Shown in pieces: positions 1 to 6,340 of a DNA stretch of 10,516 nt. The translations under genes and the position numbers were made by a program. How positions within the stretch are numbered: the first letter of the stretch is position 1; each line of letters begins with the position of its first letter. This DNA comes from an uncultured Anaerolineales bacterium (GTDB taxonomy: Bacteria; Chloroflexota; Anaerolineae; Anaerolineales; UBA6663): the NCBI GenBank assembly GCA_937952305.1, contig CALFZO010000023.1, positions 1 through 10,516 on the forward strand, given 5' to 3'. The notes under the pieces were generated by a model. The model had not been told where the DNA came from. It searched no databases and was given only the letters and a program-made list of their open reading frames with translations.

Positions 1-832
1 GGGTCCAGCCGCTGCCATCGTGATAGATGTCGCCGGCGGCCACCAGCGCCTGCAACGTCTCTTCGATGAAGAAGGGGTTGCCATCCGTCAGGCGATGGAC
101 AGCGTCCACAAACTCGGCCCGCACCGGCTGCGCTTGTCTGAAGATGGCGCGGATCATGGCCTCGGTTTCGGCCGCGCTCAGCCGCGGCAGGGTCACCTCC
201 ATGGCCAGGCGGCGGCGATCCATCTCCGCCAGAAACTGCAGCAGCCCGGCCGGGGCGTCTTCGCTGCGATAGGTCAACGCCAATACCAGCGGCGATGGAG
301 CCGGAGCCGGCCGGGTCACATAGCTCAGGAACTCCAAACTGGCCTCATCGCACCAGTGCAGGTCCTCCACAATCAGCAGACGCGGGCCGGCAGGCGGCAG
401 CTCTTGCAGCGCGCGCGCCAACGCAGCATGCAGACGGCGCTGGGCCGGCGCTGCTGCCTCGCCTTCTGGATTGGGGGCAAGTTGGTGTGCTCGCCCTTGC
501 GAGAACAGGCCCGTCAGCTCGGGATCGGGCGATGTCGGCGCAGCCGACGGGTGGAGCCGGGCATTCAGCAGGTCGAGGAAGGGGGCGTAGGGCAGGACGC
601 TATCGGGCTCATAGCACCGGCCTGTCAGGCAGGTCCATCCAGCCTGGGCGGCCCGCATCGTGAGCTCAGCCACTAGCCGGGATTTGCCTATGCCGGCCTC
701 GCCCGAGATTAACAGCACCCGCGGGGTGGCGCCAGCCGCGGCCTGCCTCAGCGCCTGGACCAACTGGTCTAGGGCGGCGTGTCGGCCGATGAGAATGGGA
801 CAGACGACCGAGGTAGGTGTAAACCCCGCCAT
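1..832 (-). CDS. AAA-type ATPase domain protein (LuxR / adenylate-cyclase type), N-terminal part, cut by window edge
   Basis: The first 277 residues of a larger signalling ATPase are present; the gene runs off the left edge. After the start comes the family opening CPILIGRHAALDQL (residues 11-24). A Walker A P-loop GEAGIGKS is at 44-51 and a Walker B strand RLLIVEDLHWCD at 151-162. A sensor-like strand LALTYRS is at 184-190 and the usual GNPFFIEETL motif at 251-260. This is the AAA_16 domain found at the N-terminus of LuxR-family (MalT/AfsR-like) regulators and of class III cyclases, in which NTP binding gates a C-terminal output domain, usually behind TPR repeats. The output domain is outside the window, so regulator versus cyclase cannot be decided. 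The ATG at 832 fits the normal distance to the GR motif. It has no good ribosome binding site but has TATAAT six bases upstream, suggesting a leaderless transcript. An in-frame ATG at 868 is possible. Confidence 0.86.
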   Translation of the reverse strand, partial: MAGFTPTSVVCPILIGRHAALDQLVQALRQAAAGATPRVLLISGEAGIGKSRLVAELTMRAAQAGWTCLTGRCYEPDSVLPYAPFLDLLNARLHPSAAPTSPDPELTGLFSQGRAHQLAPNPEGEAAAPAQRRLHAALARALQELPPAGPRLLIVEDLHWCDEASLEFLSYVTRPAPAPSPLVLALTYRSEDAPAGLLQFLAEMDRRRLAMEVTLPRLSAAETEAMIRAIFRQAQPVRAEFVDAVHRLTDGNPFFIEETLQALVAAGDIYHDGSGWT

Positions 833-859
833 GTGTGGATTATACCTACCGCATCGGTA
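833..859 (-). promoter_or_regulatory. Putative leaderless promoter with 13-base inverted repeat, upstream of the ATPase
   Basis: On the minus strand a perfect TATAAT (839-844) lies six bases before the ATG at 832, so transcription would begin at or next to the start codon. Directly upstream is an inverted repeat TACCG-ATG-CGGTA (847-859), placed where a repressor would sit between -35 and -10. No convincing -35 hexamer is seen. The rest of the gap up to 1117 has no recognisable gene. It stays open in the ATPase frame but translates to Arg-rich sequence with no family look. Confidence 0.5.
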
Positions 860-1117
860 TACTTTCATTGCCCCCGTTGGACGGCCTGTGCGTATGACGC
901 GCCGGGCACCCGTGAAGCTGGGCGGCGCTTTTCGTCGCCTGCCCGGGACGTTGTTCAAGAACATCCCGCTAACACCCACCGCCAAAGGCTTACATCGATC
1001 ACAGCGGCTGTGGCGCTCGGCCCTCGCCTGACTGCCGTATCCGCTTGTTCCATGACAGGCGGTCCGCTGTTGTCGTGCCCGCGACCACTGAAGCATTGGC
1101 GGCGGATCGCCTATAGC

Positions 1118-1699
1118 CTATTTGGTCGGAGCCGCTATGCGCTGATAGTTCGCTTGCGCCTGGGCGCGGATTAGCCCGCTTCGCCAAGAATAGGCCCTCT
1201 GGATCAGGACGCCAATCACAACGCCGGCCAACCCTGAAACATAGAAGAGGAGGTTGGGCCATTGGAAGAGGGCCCAGGCAGCTGGGTCTCCAGGCGTCTG
1301 GGTGGAGACGGCGATCCCGACCGGGATGATAGCGACCGAGAGCAGCACGGTTGACCAGACCAACGCAAACGTTTCGAGCGAGCGCCCGCCCCAGGTCCTC
1401 TGAAACTCCTGGTAGAAGGCTTCGAAGCGCTCGCTGGGGCCGTTGGCCTGCAGGGCAGCCTCCTGCGCCAGAAAGGCGCTCACCAACTTGCTGCGCAACG
1501 ACAGATTGCGGCACAGCAGGTCGATGTAGGCACAGGCGAACGGGATGATCGCTAGAGCCAGTTGGGCGTTAGGTGCCGACATCCTATCGGTCAATCCCAA
1601 GGCCGCCGCTCCAATGACGGCCACGACGACGAGCTTCCATTTCATCAGATCGTCGCGTGCTTTCTGCGCCGAGTCGATTTCGGATTTGAGGTGTTCCAA
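1118..1699 (-). CDS. Four-helix membrane protein of unknown function
   Basis: A 193-residue protein with a short charged N-terminal helix (EHLKSEIDSAQKARDDLMKW, residues 2-21) followed by four predicted membrane segments near 23-37, 48-63, 109-131 and 150-170. A cytoplasm-like loop (about 64-108) carries LCRNLSLRSKLVSAFLAQEA. The helix-pair plus amphipathic-loop layout recalls small SLATT-like membrane proteins, but I cannot assign it to a named family and see no enzymatic motif. The start is TTG at 1699: GGAGA (1707-1711) sits seven bases upstream, and an in-frame TGA just above it leaves no ATG option. It follows the FecR lipoprotein gene by 114 bases, so it may be co-transcribed with it or use its own promoter. 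It ends in TAG, and the frame stays open afterwards into the ATPase gene. Confidence 0.75.
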   Translation of the reverse strand: MEHLKSEIDSAQKARDDLMKWKLVVVAVIGAAALGLTDRMSAPNAQLALAIIPFACAYIDLLCRNLSLRSKLVSAFLAQEAALQANGPSERFEAFYQEFQRTWGGRSLETFALVWSTVLLSVAIIPVGIAVSTQTPGDPAAWALFQWPNLLFYVSGLAGVVIGVLIQRAYSWRSGLIRAQAQANYQRIAAPTK

Positions 1700-1733
1700 G
1701 GCCGTTTCTCCGGCAAGTCACAAGAATGATTCT
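1700..1733 (-). promoter_or_regulatory. Ribosome binding site and short palindrome before the TTG-start membrane protein
   Basis: GGAGA (1707-1711) lies seven bases before the TTG start and decides it. Twelve bases further upstream is the perfect palindrome AGAAT-G-ATTCT (1723-1733), which could be a small operator. The wider gap 1734-1813 holds an 8-base direct repeat (CCGGTGCG, near 1760 and 1773) and nothing I can name. Confidence 0.35.
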
Positions 1734-1813
1734 CGTCCGGTATTGCCTGCCCGTCAGCCGTCCGGTGCGCATGACCGGTGCGGGCGGCCAACCGCTCCGG
1801 CCCGGTCAGGCCG

Positions 1814-3028
1814 TTACCGTTCGCCGATGATCCAGGTGCATCCAGACAGGCCGGCCCAGGTCTGCGGGCCGATGGAGACGATCTGGCCCGTCACATCGTC
1901 GTAAGCGCGGACTGGGCCGGCCAGGGTGAGGGTAATGGTCACTTGATACGTTCCCGGCGGCAACTGGCCGGCGTCGAAGGTCTGGCGGACGTGGTAGCGC
2001 TGGCCGCCCAACTCGTCCGCGTGTGCGGCCTCGAGCGCCGGCAATGACCGCCCATCGAGAAACACTTCGAAGCTCAAAGACTGAGCGATATCGGCGTCAG
2101 GATAGGCGCCGTCGCTGACGGCGATGACGTAGGCCCGGCCGGCAGGTGCGGTCTTGGTCCCCGGCTGGCTGGGACAGGAGGTGGTATCCGGCACATAGTG
2201 GCCGACGGATTGGGTCTCCGCGGCTGGAGGGGTAGCAGTCGGGGCGGGCAGGTTGGAGGCCAGTGGCGGGGGTGTCGGTGCTTCAGGGAATAGGCGGGCC
2301 CACTCCGTGAACTGGTTGGGTTCCATCGGCCGCGCCGGTGATGGATCCTGTCCGGCCGCGCTGATCTCGGCCTGCTGCCCGGCGACCAGATCGGTGAAGC
2401 GGCCGCTGGCAGCCGTCAGGCGACAATGGCCCTCCAGGCAGGTGATGGACATCCGGCCGGTGGCCGGCTCATAAGCCGCGCTCATATACGAGCCGCGCAC
2501 GGTGGCTACACCGGTGGGTGTTTCTACCTCGATGGCCACCAGACCCAGCCCCTGGAGCACCCCGACCCAGATCTGCCCGGCCGTCAGGCTCAACCGGGCC
2601 TGCAAGTCAGCGCCGGCCGGCGAGAGCTCCAACAGCTCAAAGTGGCTGTTGGCGGCCAGGCGCAGGATCGCGCCCTCGCACAAGTCCAGCCGGACCTGGG
2701 CGGCCTCCCCCGTCCGGACCTGGCCGCCCAGGCGGATTTCCTGCCCCTCGACGGCCTCGCCCCAATCCGCTCCGCTTCGAGCGCAGGCCTCGACCTGACG
2801 GCGCAGCTCCGATAGGCGCGCCCACCGGCCGGGGAGGTCGGTGCTGGTCGGTGCTGTGGCTACCAGCCCAGGCGCGGCAGCTGGCAGCGTCGGCGGCGTG
2901 GCCTGAATGGGTGCGCCCGGGGATCGCGTGGCCGGCGGGGGAGCGCCGGGCGCCGGCTGACAGGCGGCGAGCGCTATCGCCGACCAAACGGCCAGCAAAA
3001 TCCGTGGGATGAAGCGATAAGCACCCAT
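1814..3028 (-). CDS. FecR-domain lipoprotein
   Basis: A 404-residue secreted lipoprotein. The signal peptide (1-22) ends in the lipobox LAAC with Cys23. A Pro/Ala/Thr-rich linker runs to about residue 75. A FecR-type beta domain follows at about 78-245, recognisable by EGQEIRLGGQVRTGEAAQVRL, the glycine-spaced GAILRLAANS and ETPTGVATVRGSYM. A second Pro-rich linker leads to a C-terminal domain (about 280-404) beginning SVGHYVPDTTSCPSQPG and ending in a Cys-containing strand; I do not recognise it. In FecR proteins the first domain passes signals to anti-sigma machinery, but here there is no TonB receptor or sigma factor nearby, so an envelope binding role is more likely. The start at 3028 is fixed by GGAGGT (3035-3040) six bases upstream and by the signal peptide directly after it. 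The longer open frame to 3295 has neither. Confidence 0.85.
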   Translation of the reverse strand: MGAYRFIPRILLAVWSAIALAACQPAPGAPPPATRSPGAPIQATPPTLPAAAPGLVATAPTSTDLPGRWARLSELRRQVEACARSGADWGEAVEGQEIRLGGQVRTGEAAQVRLDLCEGAILRLAANSHFELLELSPAGADLQARLSLTAGQIWVGVLQGLGLVAIEVETPTGVATVRGSYMSAAYEPATGRMSITCLEGHCRLTAASGRFTDLVAGQQAEISAAGQDPSPARPMEPNQFTEWARLFPEAPTPPPLASNLPAPTATPPAAETQSVGHYVPDTTSCPSQPGTKTAPAGRAYVIAVSDGAYPDADIAQSLSFEVFLDGRSLPALEAAHADELGGQRYHVRQTFDAGQLPPGTYQVTITLTLAGPVRAYDDVTGQIVSIGPQTWAGLSGCTWIIGER

Positions 3029-3128
3029 CACTCGACCTCCATAAGCAACGCCTGGCGCTGGGCCGGCTGCTTCAGTTCTCCGTCTACGCCAGACACTCGG
3101 CCGCCCCAGCTTCGGAGCGTGGACAAGC

Positions 3129-3566
3129 TCAGGCGCGGCCAAGGATCTGGATGTAGCGCAGGGCGGCCTCGCGCGGAAAAATGGGCCCCACGCTGACACT
3201 GACCGCGGGAAACCCGGCAAACAACGCGGAGATGAAGGCCTGCAGCTCCGACAACAGGCTGGGCCCGATCTCGACCTCCTGACCCGGCAAAACACCCAGT
3301 ACCTTGGGGTCGATTTCTCCGCCCTCCTTCTGCAATAGCAATCCGATCGGTTCGCAATCCACGATCGATCCCGGCTCGAGATGGTCGCGGGTCAAAAGAT
3401 AACAATCCACGCCCTCGCTGTCGGCCGCGGCGGTGCCGACGACGAAACCGCACGGCTCTGGATACGACCCAGATACGGGGTGTATTCCGGCATGAGTCAA
3501 GGTGTGCTCGTCGTAGACATGCCGGTCGCGTGAACCCGCGCTAACCTGGATCAGGACCGGGATCAT
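3129..3566 (-). CDS. Divergent inorganic pyrophosphatase-like protein (family I), probably catalytically altered
   Basis: A 145-residue protein that aligns by eye, without gaps from its residue 49 to 88, with the core of family I soluble pyrophosphatase (PPi + H2O to 2 Pi; about 175 residues in E. coli). Matching parts are VLIQVSAGSRDRHVYDE (4-20), SYPEPCGFVVGTAAADSEGVD (34-54), LEPGSIVDCEPIGLL (63-77) and GGEIDPKVLGV (82-92). In E. coli numbering D65, D70, D102 and K104 are kept (D49, D54, D86, K88), and Y51 is kept as Y35. D67 and D97 become Glu. E20 becomes Gln7, K29 Arg15, E31 Val17, Y55 Cys39 and E98 Gly82. So the fold is probably kept while the metal and phosphate site is changed. The ATG at 3566 has AGGGG close upstream; a TTG at 3602 would add 12 residues without a good binding site. 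The gene sits 100 bases before the FecR lipoprotein gene and has no signal peptide. Confidence 0.75.
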   Translation of the reverse strand: MIPVLIQVSAGSRDRHVYDEHTLTHAGIHPVSGSYPEPCGFVVGTAAADSEGVDCYLLTRDHLEPGSIVDCEPIGLLLQKEGGEIDPKVLGVLPGQEVEIGPSLLSELQAFISALFAGFPAVSVSVGPIFPREAALRYIQILGRA

Positions 3567-3644
3567 GCGGACCCCTGGTTGATCAGTTGACTGCCGGGTC
3601 AAGGCCCCTGGCGGCCGGCGGACCGACCCCTGAAGCGTAGCCCG

Positions 3645-4172
3645 TTACGGCTCGCTGAACACATAGGTCGTGCTGCCTTCAAAGGCCTTGCCGCCAGCCA
3701 CCCCGGCATCGCGGACGGTGATCTCGCCCGGCTTGTCGGTGACGACGACGACGTTCCAGAAGCGGATGATCCCTCGAACGGGGTGAACGGTTTCGACGTA
3801 GCCGAATGCTTGCAGATTAATCGGATGGTCGGCCACGAACAGTTTGTAGTTGAGGGCCGCCCAATCCTCATTCAGCTTCGCCGTTGGTGTCGCGCGATAG
3901 GCTGTGTCGTCGTAGAGGCCGGTGGTGATGTTGACATACTTGCCCGTGCTGACGGTGCAGGAAAACGACATCTCTCCCTGATTGGTGCAACTGCGGGACA
4001 CGTCAAAGGAATAAAGAACGTCTTCGGCTTCGGGCCCGGTCGTGATCAGGAAATCGCCGATGGTGTCTCCCGGGTTGATCGTCTCAACCGTAGGCGCCGG
4101 GGTCGCTTGAGTACAAGCGCCCTGGAGGGCCGCCAGGATCACGACGGCCGCCAAGCGAAGGGTGTTTTTCAC
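3645..4172 (-). CDS. Secreted or lipid-anchored protein of unknown function
   Basis: A 175-residue exported protein. Residues 1-19 form a signal peptide (KNTLRLAAVVILAALQGA) followed by Cys20. The box reads L-Q-G-A-C, so Leu is at -4 instead of -3, an imperfect lipobox. A short Thr/Pro linker leads into an all-beta-looking domain from INPGDTIGDFLITTG (about 31-45) to a C-terminal TTYVF. Cys61 and Cys70 (estimated positions, in SRSCTNQ and FSCTV) could form a disulphide. Similar INPGD/IGDFLITTG secreted proteins occur in Chloroflexota, to my recollection, without known function. The start is GTG at 4172 with AAGGAG (4180-4185) seven bases upstream. The frame continues upstream to 4403, but that part holds a decayed second signal peptide and not real coding sequence. 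Next downstream, after 78 bases, is the pyrophosphatase-like gene. Confidence 0.8.
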   Translation of the reverse strand: MKNTLRLAAVVILAALQGACTQATPAPTVETINPGDTIGDFLITTGPEAEDVLYSFDVSRSCTNQGEMSFSCTVSTGKYVNITTGLYDDTAYRATPTAKLNEDWAALNYKLFVADHPINLQAFGYVETVHPVRGIIRFWNVVVVTDKPGEITVRDAGVAGGKAFEGSTTYVFSEP

Positions 4173-4238
4173 GGTTAGTCTCCTTATGAACTCGAGCGCC
4201 TCGGCCGTGGCCGGTGGGGCCGCTTGAGCACAAGCGCC
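4099..4238. repeat. Direct repeat of 23 bases with two mismatches, 117 bases apart
   Basis: Copies at 4099-4121 and 4216-4238 share 21 of 23 bases (both contain CGCTTGAG and ACAAGCGCC). They encode, on the minus strand and in the same frame, the Cys-containing ends of the intact and decayed signal peptides (GACTQATP and GACAQAAP). This is nucleotide-level support for tandem duplication. Confidence 0.7.
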
Positions 4239-4288
4239 GCACAAGACGGCGAGCAGCGCAATGAACGTGAGGGTACGAGCGTCTTCAT
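4184..4288 (-). pseudogene. Remnant of a second lipoprotein signal peptide (or 34-codon upstream ORF)
   Basis: Directly before the secreted-protein gene lies an ATG (4288) with AGGAAG upstream. Read in the ATG frame it gives MKTLVPSRSLRCSPSCAALV and ends at TAA (4184-4186), which overlaps the next gene's ribosome binding site. Read in the neighbouring frame from a few codons in, it gives TLTFIALLAVLCGACAQAAP, a convincing lipoprotein signal peptide very like that of the gene downstream. The simplest reading is a tandem copy of the gene's 5' end that lost its frame and then most of its body. A functional upstream ORF that couples translation to the next gene is the alternative. Confidence 0.5.
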
Positions 4289-4327
4289 CGCGCTCTTCCT
4301 GGGCAGAGTGAATGGGTCTCCGGTTCC

Positions 4328-4525
4328 TCAGGCTCGGCTGCCTTGGTCCACAATCTGTCCTGTGCCCCTTTGGCAGGCGACCAGCCAGAGCCCCTAGGAG
4401 CAAGGCACACTTCCGTCTGCCCGTTGCAGCGACAGCAGCGCTGCCTGGGTGCGAGCCCGGAGAGTCTCTGATCCCAGGGGCGAGAGAACCCCGATATAGT
4501 AGGTCTGCAAGAGATGCTGCTTTAC
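4328..4525 (-). pseudogene. Orphaned C-terminus of the methyltransferase after an amber codon
   Basis: Directly after the TAG that ends the methyltransferase (4526-4528) the same frame continues as VKQHLLQTYYIGVLSPLG, then ETLRARTQAALLSLQRADGS, then VPCS. A second TAG (4394-4396) is followed by GLWLVACQRG and a TGA at 4328-4330. This is the expected tail of such methyltransferases: a helix with TYY and a SPxG turn, a helical stretch, an RADG turn and a final hydrophobic strand. With both ambers read through, the protein would be about 290 residues. The region also covers the space I would otherwise call intergenic between the methyltransferase and the lipoprotein remnant. Confidence 0.7.
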
Positions 4526-5200
4526 CTACTCGAGCGGACCGTCCAGGTGAAGGAGGAAGTCCTCAATCGTGGGCGGCTCGTCAAAGCCAGTCCTCGCATT
4601 GAACAGGCTCCTGAGTCCTGCGACCGAACACGTGCGGCGGTCGCCCAGCGCGACGCTTCCGCCCATGCCTTCCTGGAGGATCAGATCCGTGGCCGCCAGG
4701 ACGAAGGCCTCCATGGCATCCCCCTGGATGAACTCGCCATTGACCACGGCCGCCAGTTGGCCCCTGGGCTTGAGCACCCGGCGGATCTCGCTGGCGACCC
4801 CCTCAATTGGATCCATCAGCATGAGCGCCAGATGGCACAACACGCAATCCACAGATGCGTTGGCCCGCGACAGCTGTTGCGCACGCTCGAGCCGGAGATC
4901 GACCCGGTCAGCCCCGAGCCGCCGGCGCGCCAGCGCCAATTCTTCGGGGCTCATATTGACGCCGACGAGGCGGAGACGGGGCTGGTGGCGCTGGAGAAGC
5001 AGCTCCAGCAGCGGCCCGTCGCCACAGGCCAGGTCGAGCACCATGATCGGCTCTCGGCCGCCGGGAACCAGCTGCGTCCGGCGCTCATACGAGGTACGCC
5101 CATCGCTGGCGCGCGCCGCCCGCAAGGTTGCGGTGGCGCCGGCATATTGGGCATGAAACTTGCGGAGGAAGGCTTCCGAGTTTAGCGTGGTCTGAGTCAT
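4526..5200 (-). CDS. Class I SAM-dependent methyltransferase, truncated by an amber codon
   Basis: A 224-residue Rossmann-fold methyltransferase. SAM-binding motif I is VLDLACGDGPLLELLL (about 54-69). Motif II has the acidic end of strand 2, read as RLVGVNMSPEELALARRRL (about 77-95). The post-II and IV regions are ADRVDLRLERAQQLS and VDCVLCHLALMLMDP, and the helix/strand pair EIRRVLKPRGQLAAVVNGEF follows. The substrate is not predictable. Relatives go on for about 50-60 residues after the point where this one stops (DFLLHLDGPLE), and that missing part is still present downstream in frame. The product is therefore a truncated protein or, if the amber is read through, a longer one. The ATG at 5200 has only a weak TTAGG upstream. 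It starts 31 bases after the stop of the membrane protein, consistent with an operon. Confidence 0.82.
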   Translation of the reverse strand: MTQTTLNSEAFLRKFHAQYAGATATLRAARASDGRTSYERRTQLVPGGREPIMVLDLACGDGPLLELLLQRHQPRLRLVGVNMSPEELALARRRLGADRVDLRLERAQQLSRANASVDCVLCHLALMLMDPIEGVASEIRRVLKPRGQLAAVVNGEFIQGDAMEAFVLAATDLILQEGMGGSVALGDRRTCSVAGLRSLFNARTGFDEPPTIEDFLLHLDGPLE

Positions 5201-5231
5201 ATGACGGCCTAACCGTGACTGCGGCGCCGAG

Positions 5232-6284
5232 TCACAGGAGACTGAGCAGGAAACTGATCAGCGGTAGAAGCAGCGAATTGACGAAACTCAAGACGGCGCC
5301 AAGATCGAGAGCTGAATTGGGCGAACCCTTGATGCGGTCGTGATAGTTCCACAAGCCGGCGACGGCCTCGCGGCGGTCCGTTTCCGCCAGCCCTTCGCCG
5401 GTTAGGAGACGCTCGATTTCGACCTGGACGCCGGCCAGGGCGCGCGCCTTGGCCCGGGCTATCAAGCCGGCCAGGGCAGACTGGCCGGTGGCGAACAGGA
5501 CGATGATCGGCAGCCAGGCCACCACCACCGCGATCAGGCCGAAATCGATCAGCACACCCGCGTAGGCCAGAAAGAGCAAGCTGCCGGCGGCCACCACCGC
5601 GTAGAGGAGGACTAGGCCCGTGAGCAGGCGGGACAGGTGGCCGATCACTTCGGAGCTGGCTGGATCCGGCTGGAAAAGGCGGTAATCATATTGGCCGAGG
5701 CGGGCCGGCAGCCCCAGAAATACCAACAACTCATACATCGGAATCCCCCAGACGACCCCGACCAGCCCGAACGTCACGGCTGGCCCAAAACCGACGAAGC
5801 CGGCGCGGGACAGGCTGAAGGTCGCGTACAGCCCGAGGCTCAGCCCATACACCAGGCAAAAGGCCAGGTGCAGACCGCGGCGGGTCAGCCAGTGCAGCCA
5901 GGCCTGGAGGTCGGTGACATCCTCAGCGCGCATCATGTGCCGGACGACGTCGTGGTCCAATATCATCCGGACCCAGCGCGTCGCACCGTGAAAGATGATC
6001 AGGCTGGCAAAGGACAGGGCTACGGCCAGGAGCTCAACCGGGATGATGGCCTGGCGCCGTGGGAAGCGCTCACCCAATGCCGCCGACGTGCCGAAGCCGG
6101 CCAGTGAGATCAATAGACAGAGCACGGCCGCGCTGTACCAAACCGAAATGGGCCGTCGGTTTCTGGTCACGCGCCCGATCACGAGGCCGGCGCCCTCCAG
6201 GAGGCTGTCGATCAGAGTATCGGAAACCGGGGAGTTCAGGCTCCCGCGCAGCTCGAGCCGGCGATCGCGCAGAGCGTTGTCCAT
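5232..6284 (-). CDS. Polytopic membrane protein of unknown function
   Basis: A 350-residue integral membrane protein with six or seven hydrophobic segments near residues 49-70, 80-101, 137-165, 169-193, 221-245, 247-270 and 328-350. The soluble N-terminus (1-45) is charged. Between the sixth and last segments is a cytoplasm-like amphipathic stretch (ARAKARALAGVQVEIERLL, then GLWNYHDRIKGSPNS). I recognise no transporter or enzyme signature and do not assign a family. The start at 6284 is supported by AGGAG six bases upstream. It lies 55 bases after the amidohydrolase stop and 31 bases before the methyltransferase start, so it is probably the middle gene of a three-gene operon, and it is the only one of the three that is intact. 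Confidence 0.8.
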   Translation of the reverse strand: MDNALRDRRLELRGSLNSPVSDTLIDSLLEGAGLVIGRVTRNRRPISVWYSAAVLCLLISLAGFGTSAALGERFPRRQAIIPVELLAVALSFASLIIFHGATRWVRMILDHDVVRHMMRAEDVTDLQAWLHWLTRRGLHLAFCLVYGLSLGLYATFSLSRAGFVGFGPAVTFGLVGVVWGIPMYELLVFLGLPARLGQYDYRLFQPDPASSEVIGHLSRLLTGLVLLYAVVAAGSLLFLAYAGVLIDFGLIAVVVAWLPIIVLFATGQSALAGLIARAKARALAGVQVEIERLLTGEGLAETDRREAVAGLWNYHDRIKGSPNSALDLGAVLSFVNSLLLPLISFLLSLL

Positions 6285-6340
6285 CGTTTACTCCTGCCTG
6301 GGCCGGCCAGGCCGGGTGGCCCAGGCGACGGGCGGGCTTC

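Noticed and set aside
20..676. 218-codon plus-strand frame
   Set aside because: It lies opposite the AAA ATPase, whose Walker motifs are on the minus strand; its product is low-complexity Arg/Gln/Gly sequence.
1000..1012. Small palindrome CACAGCGGCTGTG as a terminator after the membrane protein
   Set aside because: Six-bp arms with a one-base loop cannot form a hairpin, and no U-run follows; it may be chance.
833..1120. Fusion of the four-helix protein with the ATPase by TAG readthrough (the frame is open for 95 codons between them)
   Set aside because: The translated gap is Arg/Pro/Gly-rich with no domain look, and the ATPase has its own start and promoter-like box. It would matter only if TAG recoding were shown.
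3029..3295. Longer start for the FecR lipoprotein
   Set aside because: The extension overlaps the pyrophosphatase-like gene and would bury the signal peptide; GGAGGT and the signal peptide place the start at 3028.
3028..3453. 141-codon minus-strand frame overlapping the pyrophosphatase-like gene
   Set aside because: It is Arg-rich and without motifs, while the overlapping frame aligns with pyrophosphatase.
3645..4403. 252-codon version of the secreted protein
   Set aside because: It would place two signal peptides in one protein and lacks a ribosome binding site; the GTG at 4172 has AAGGAG at ideal spacing.
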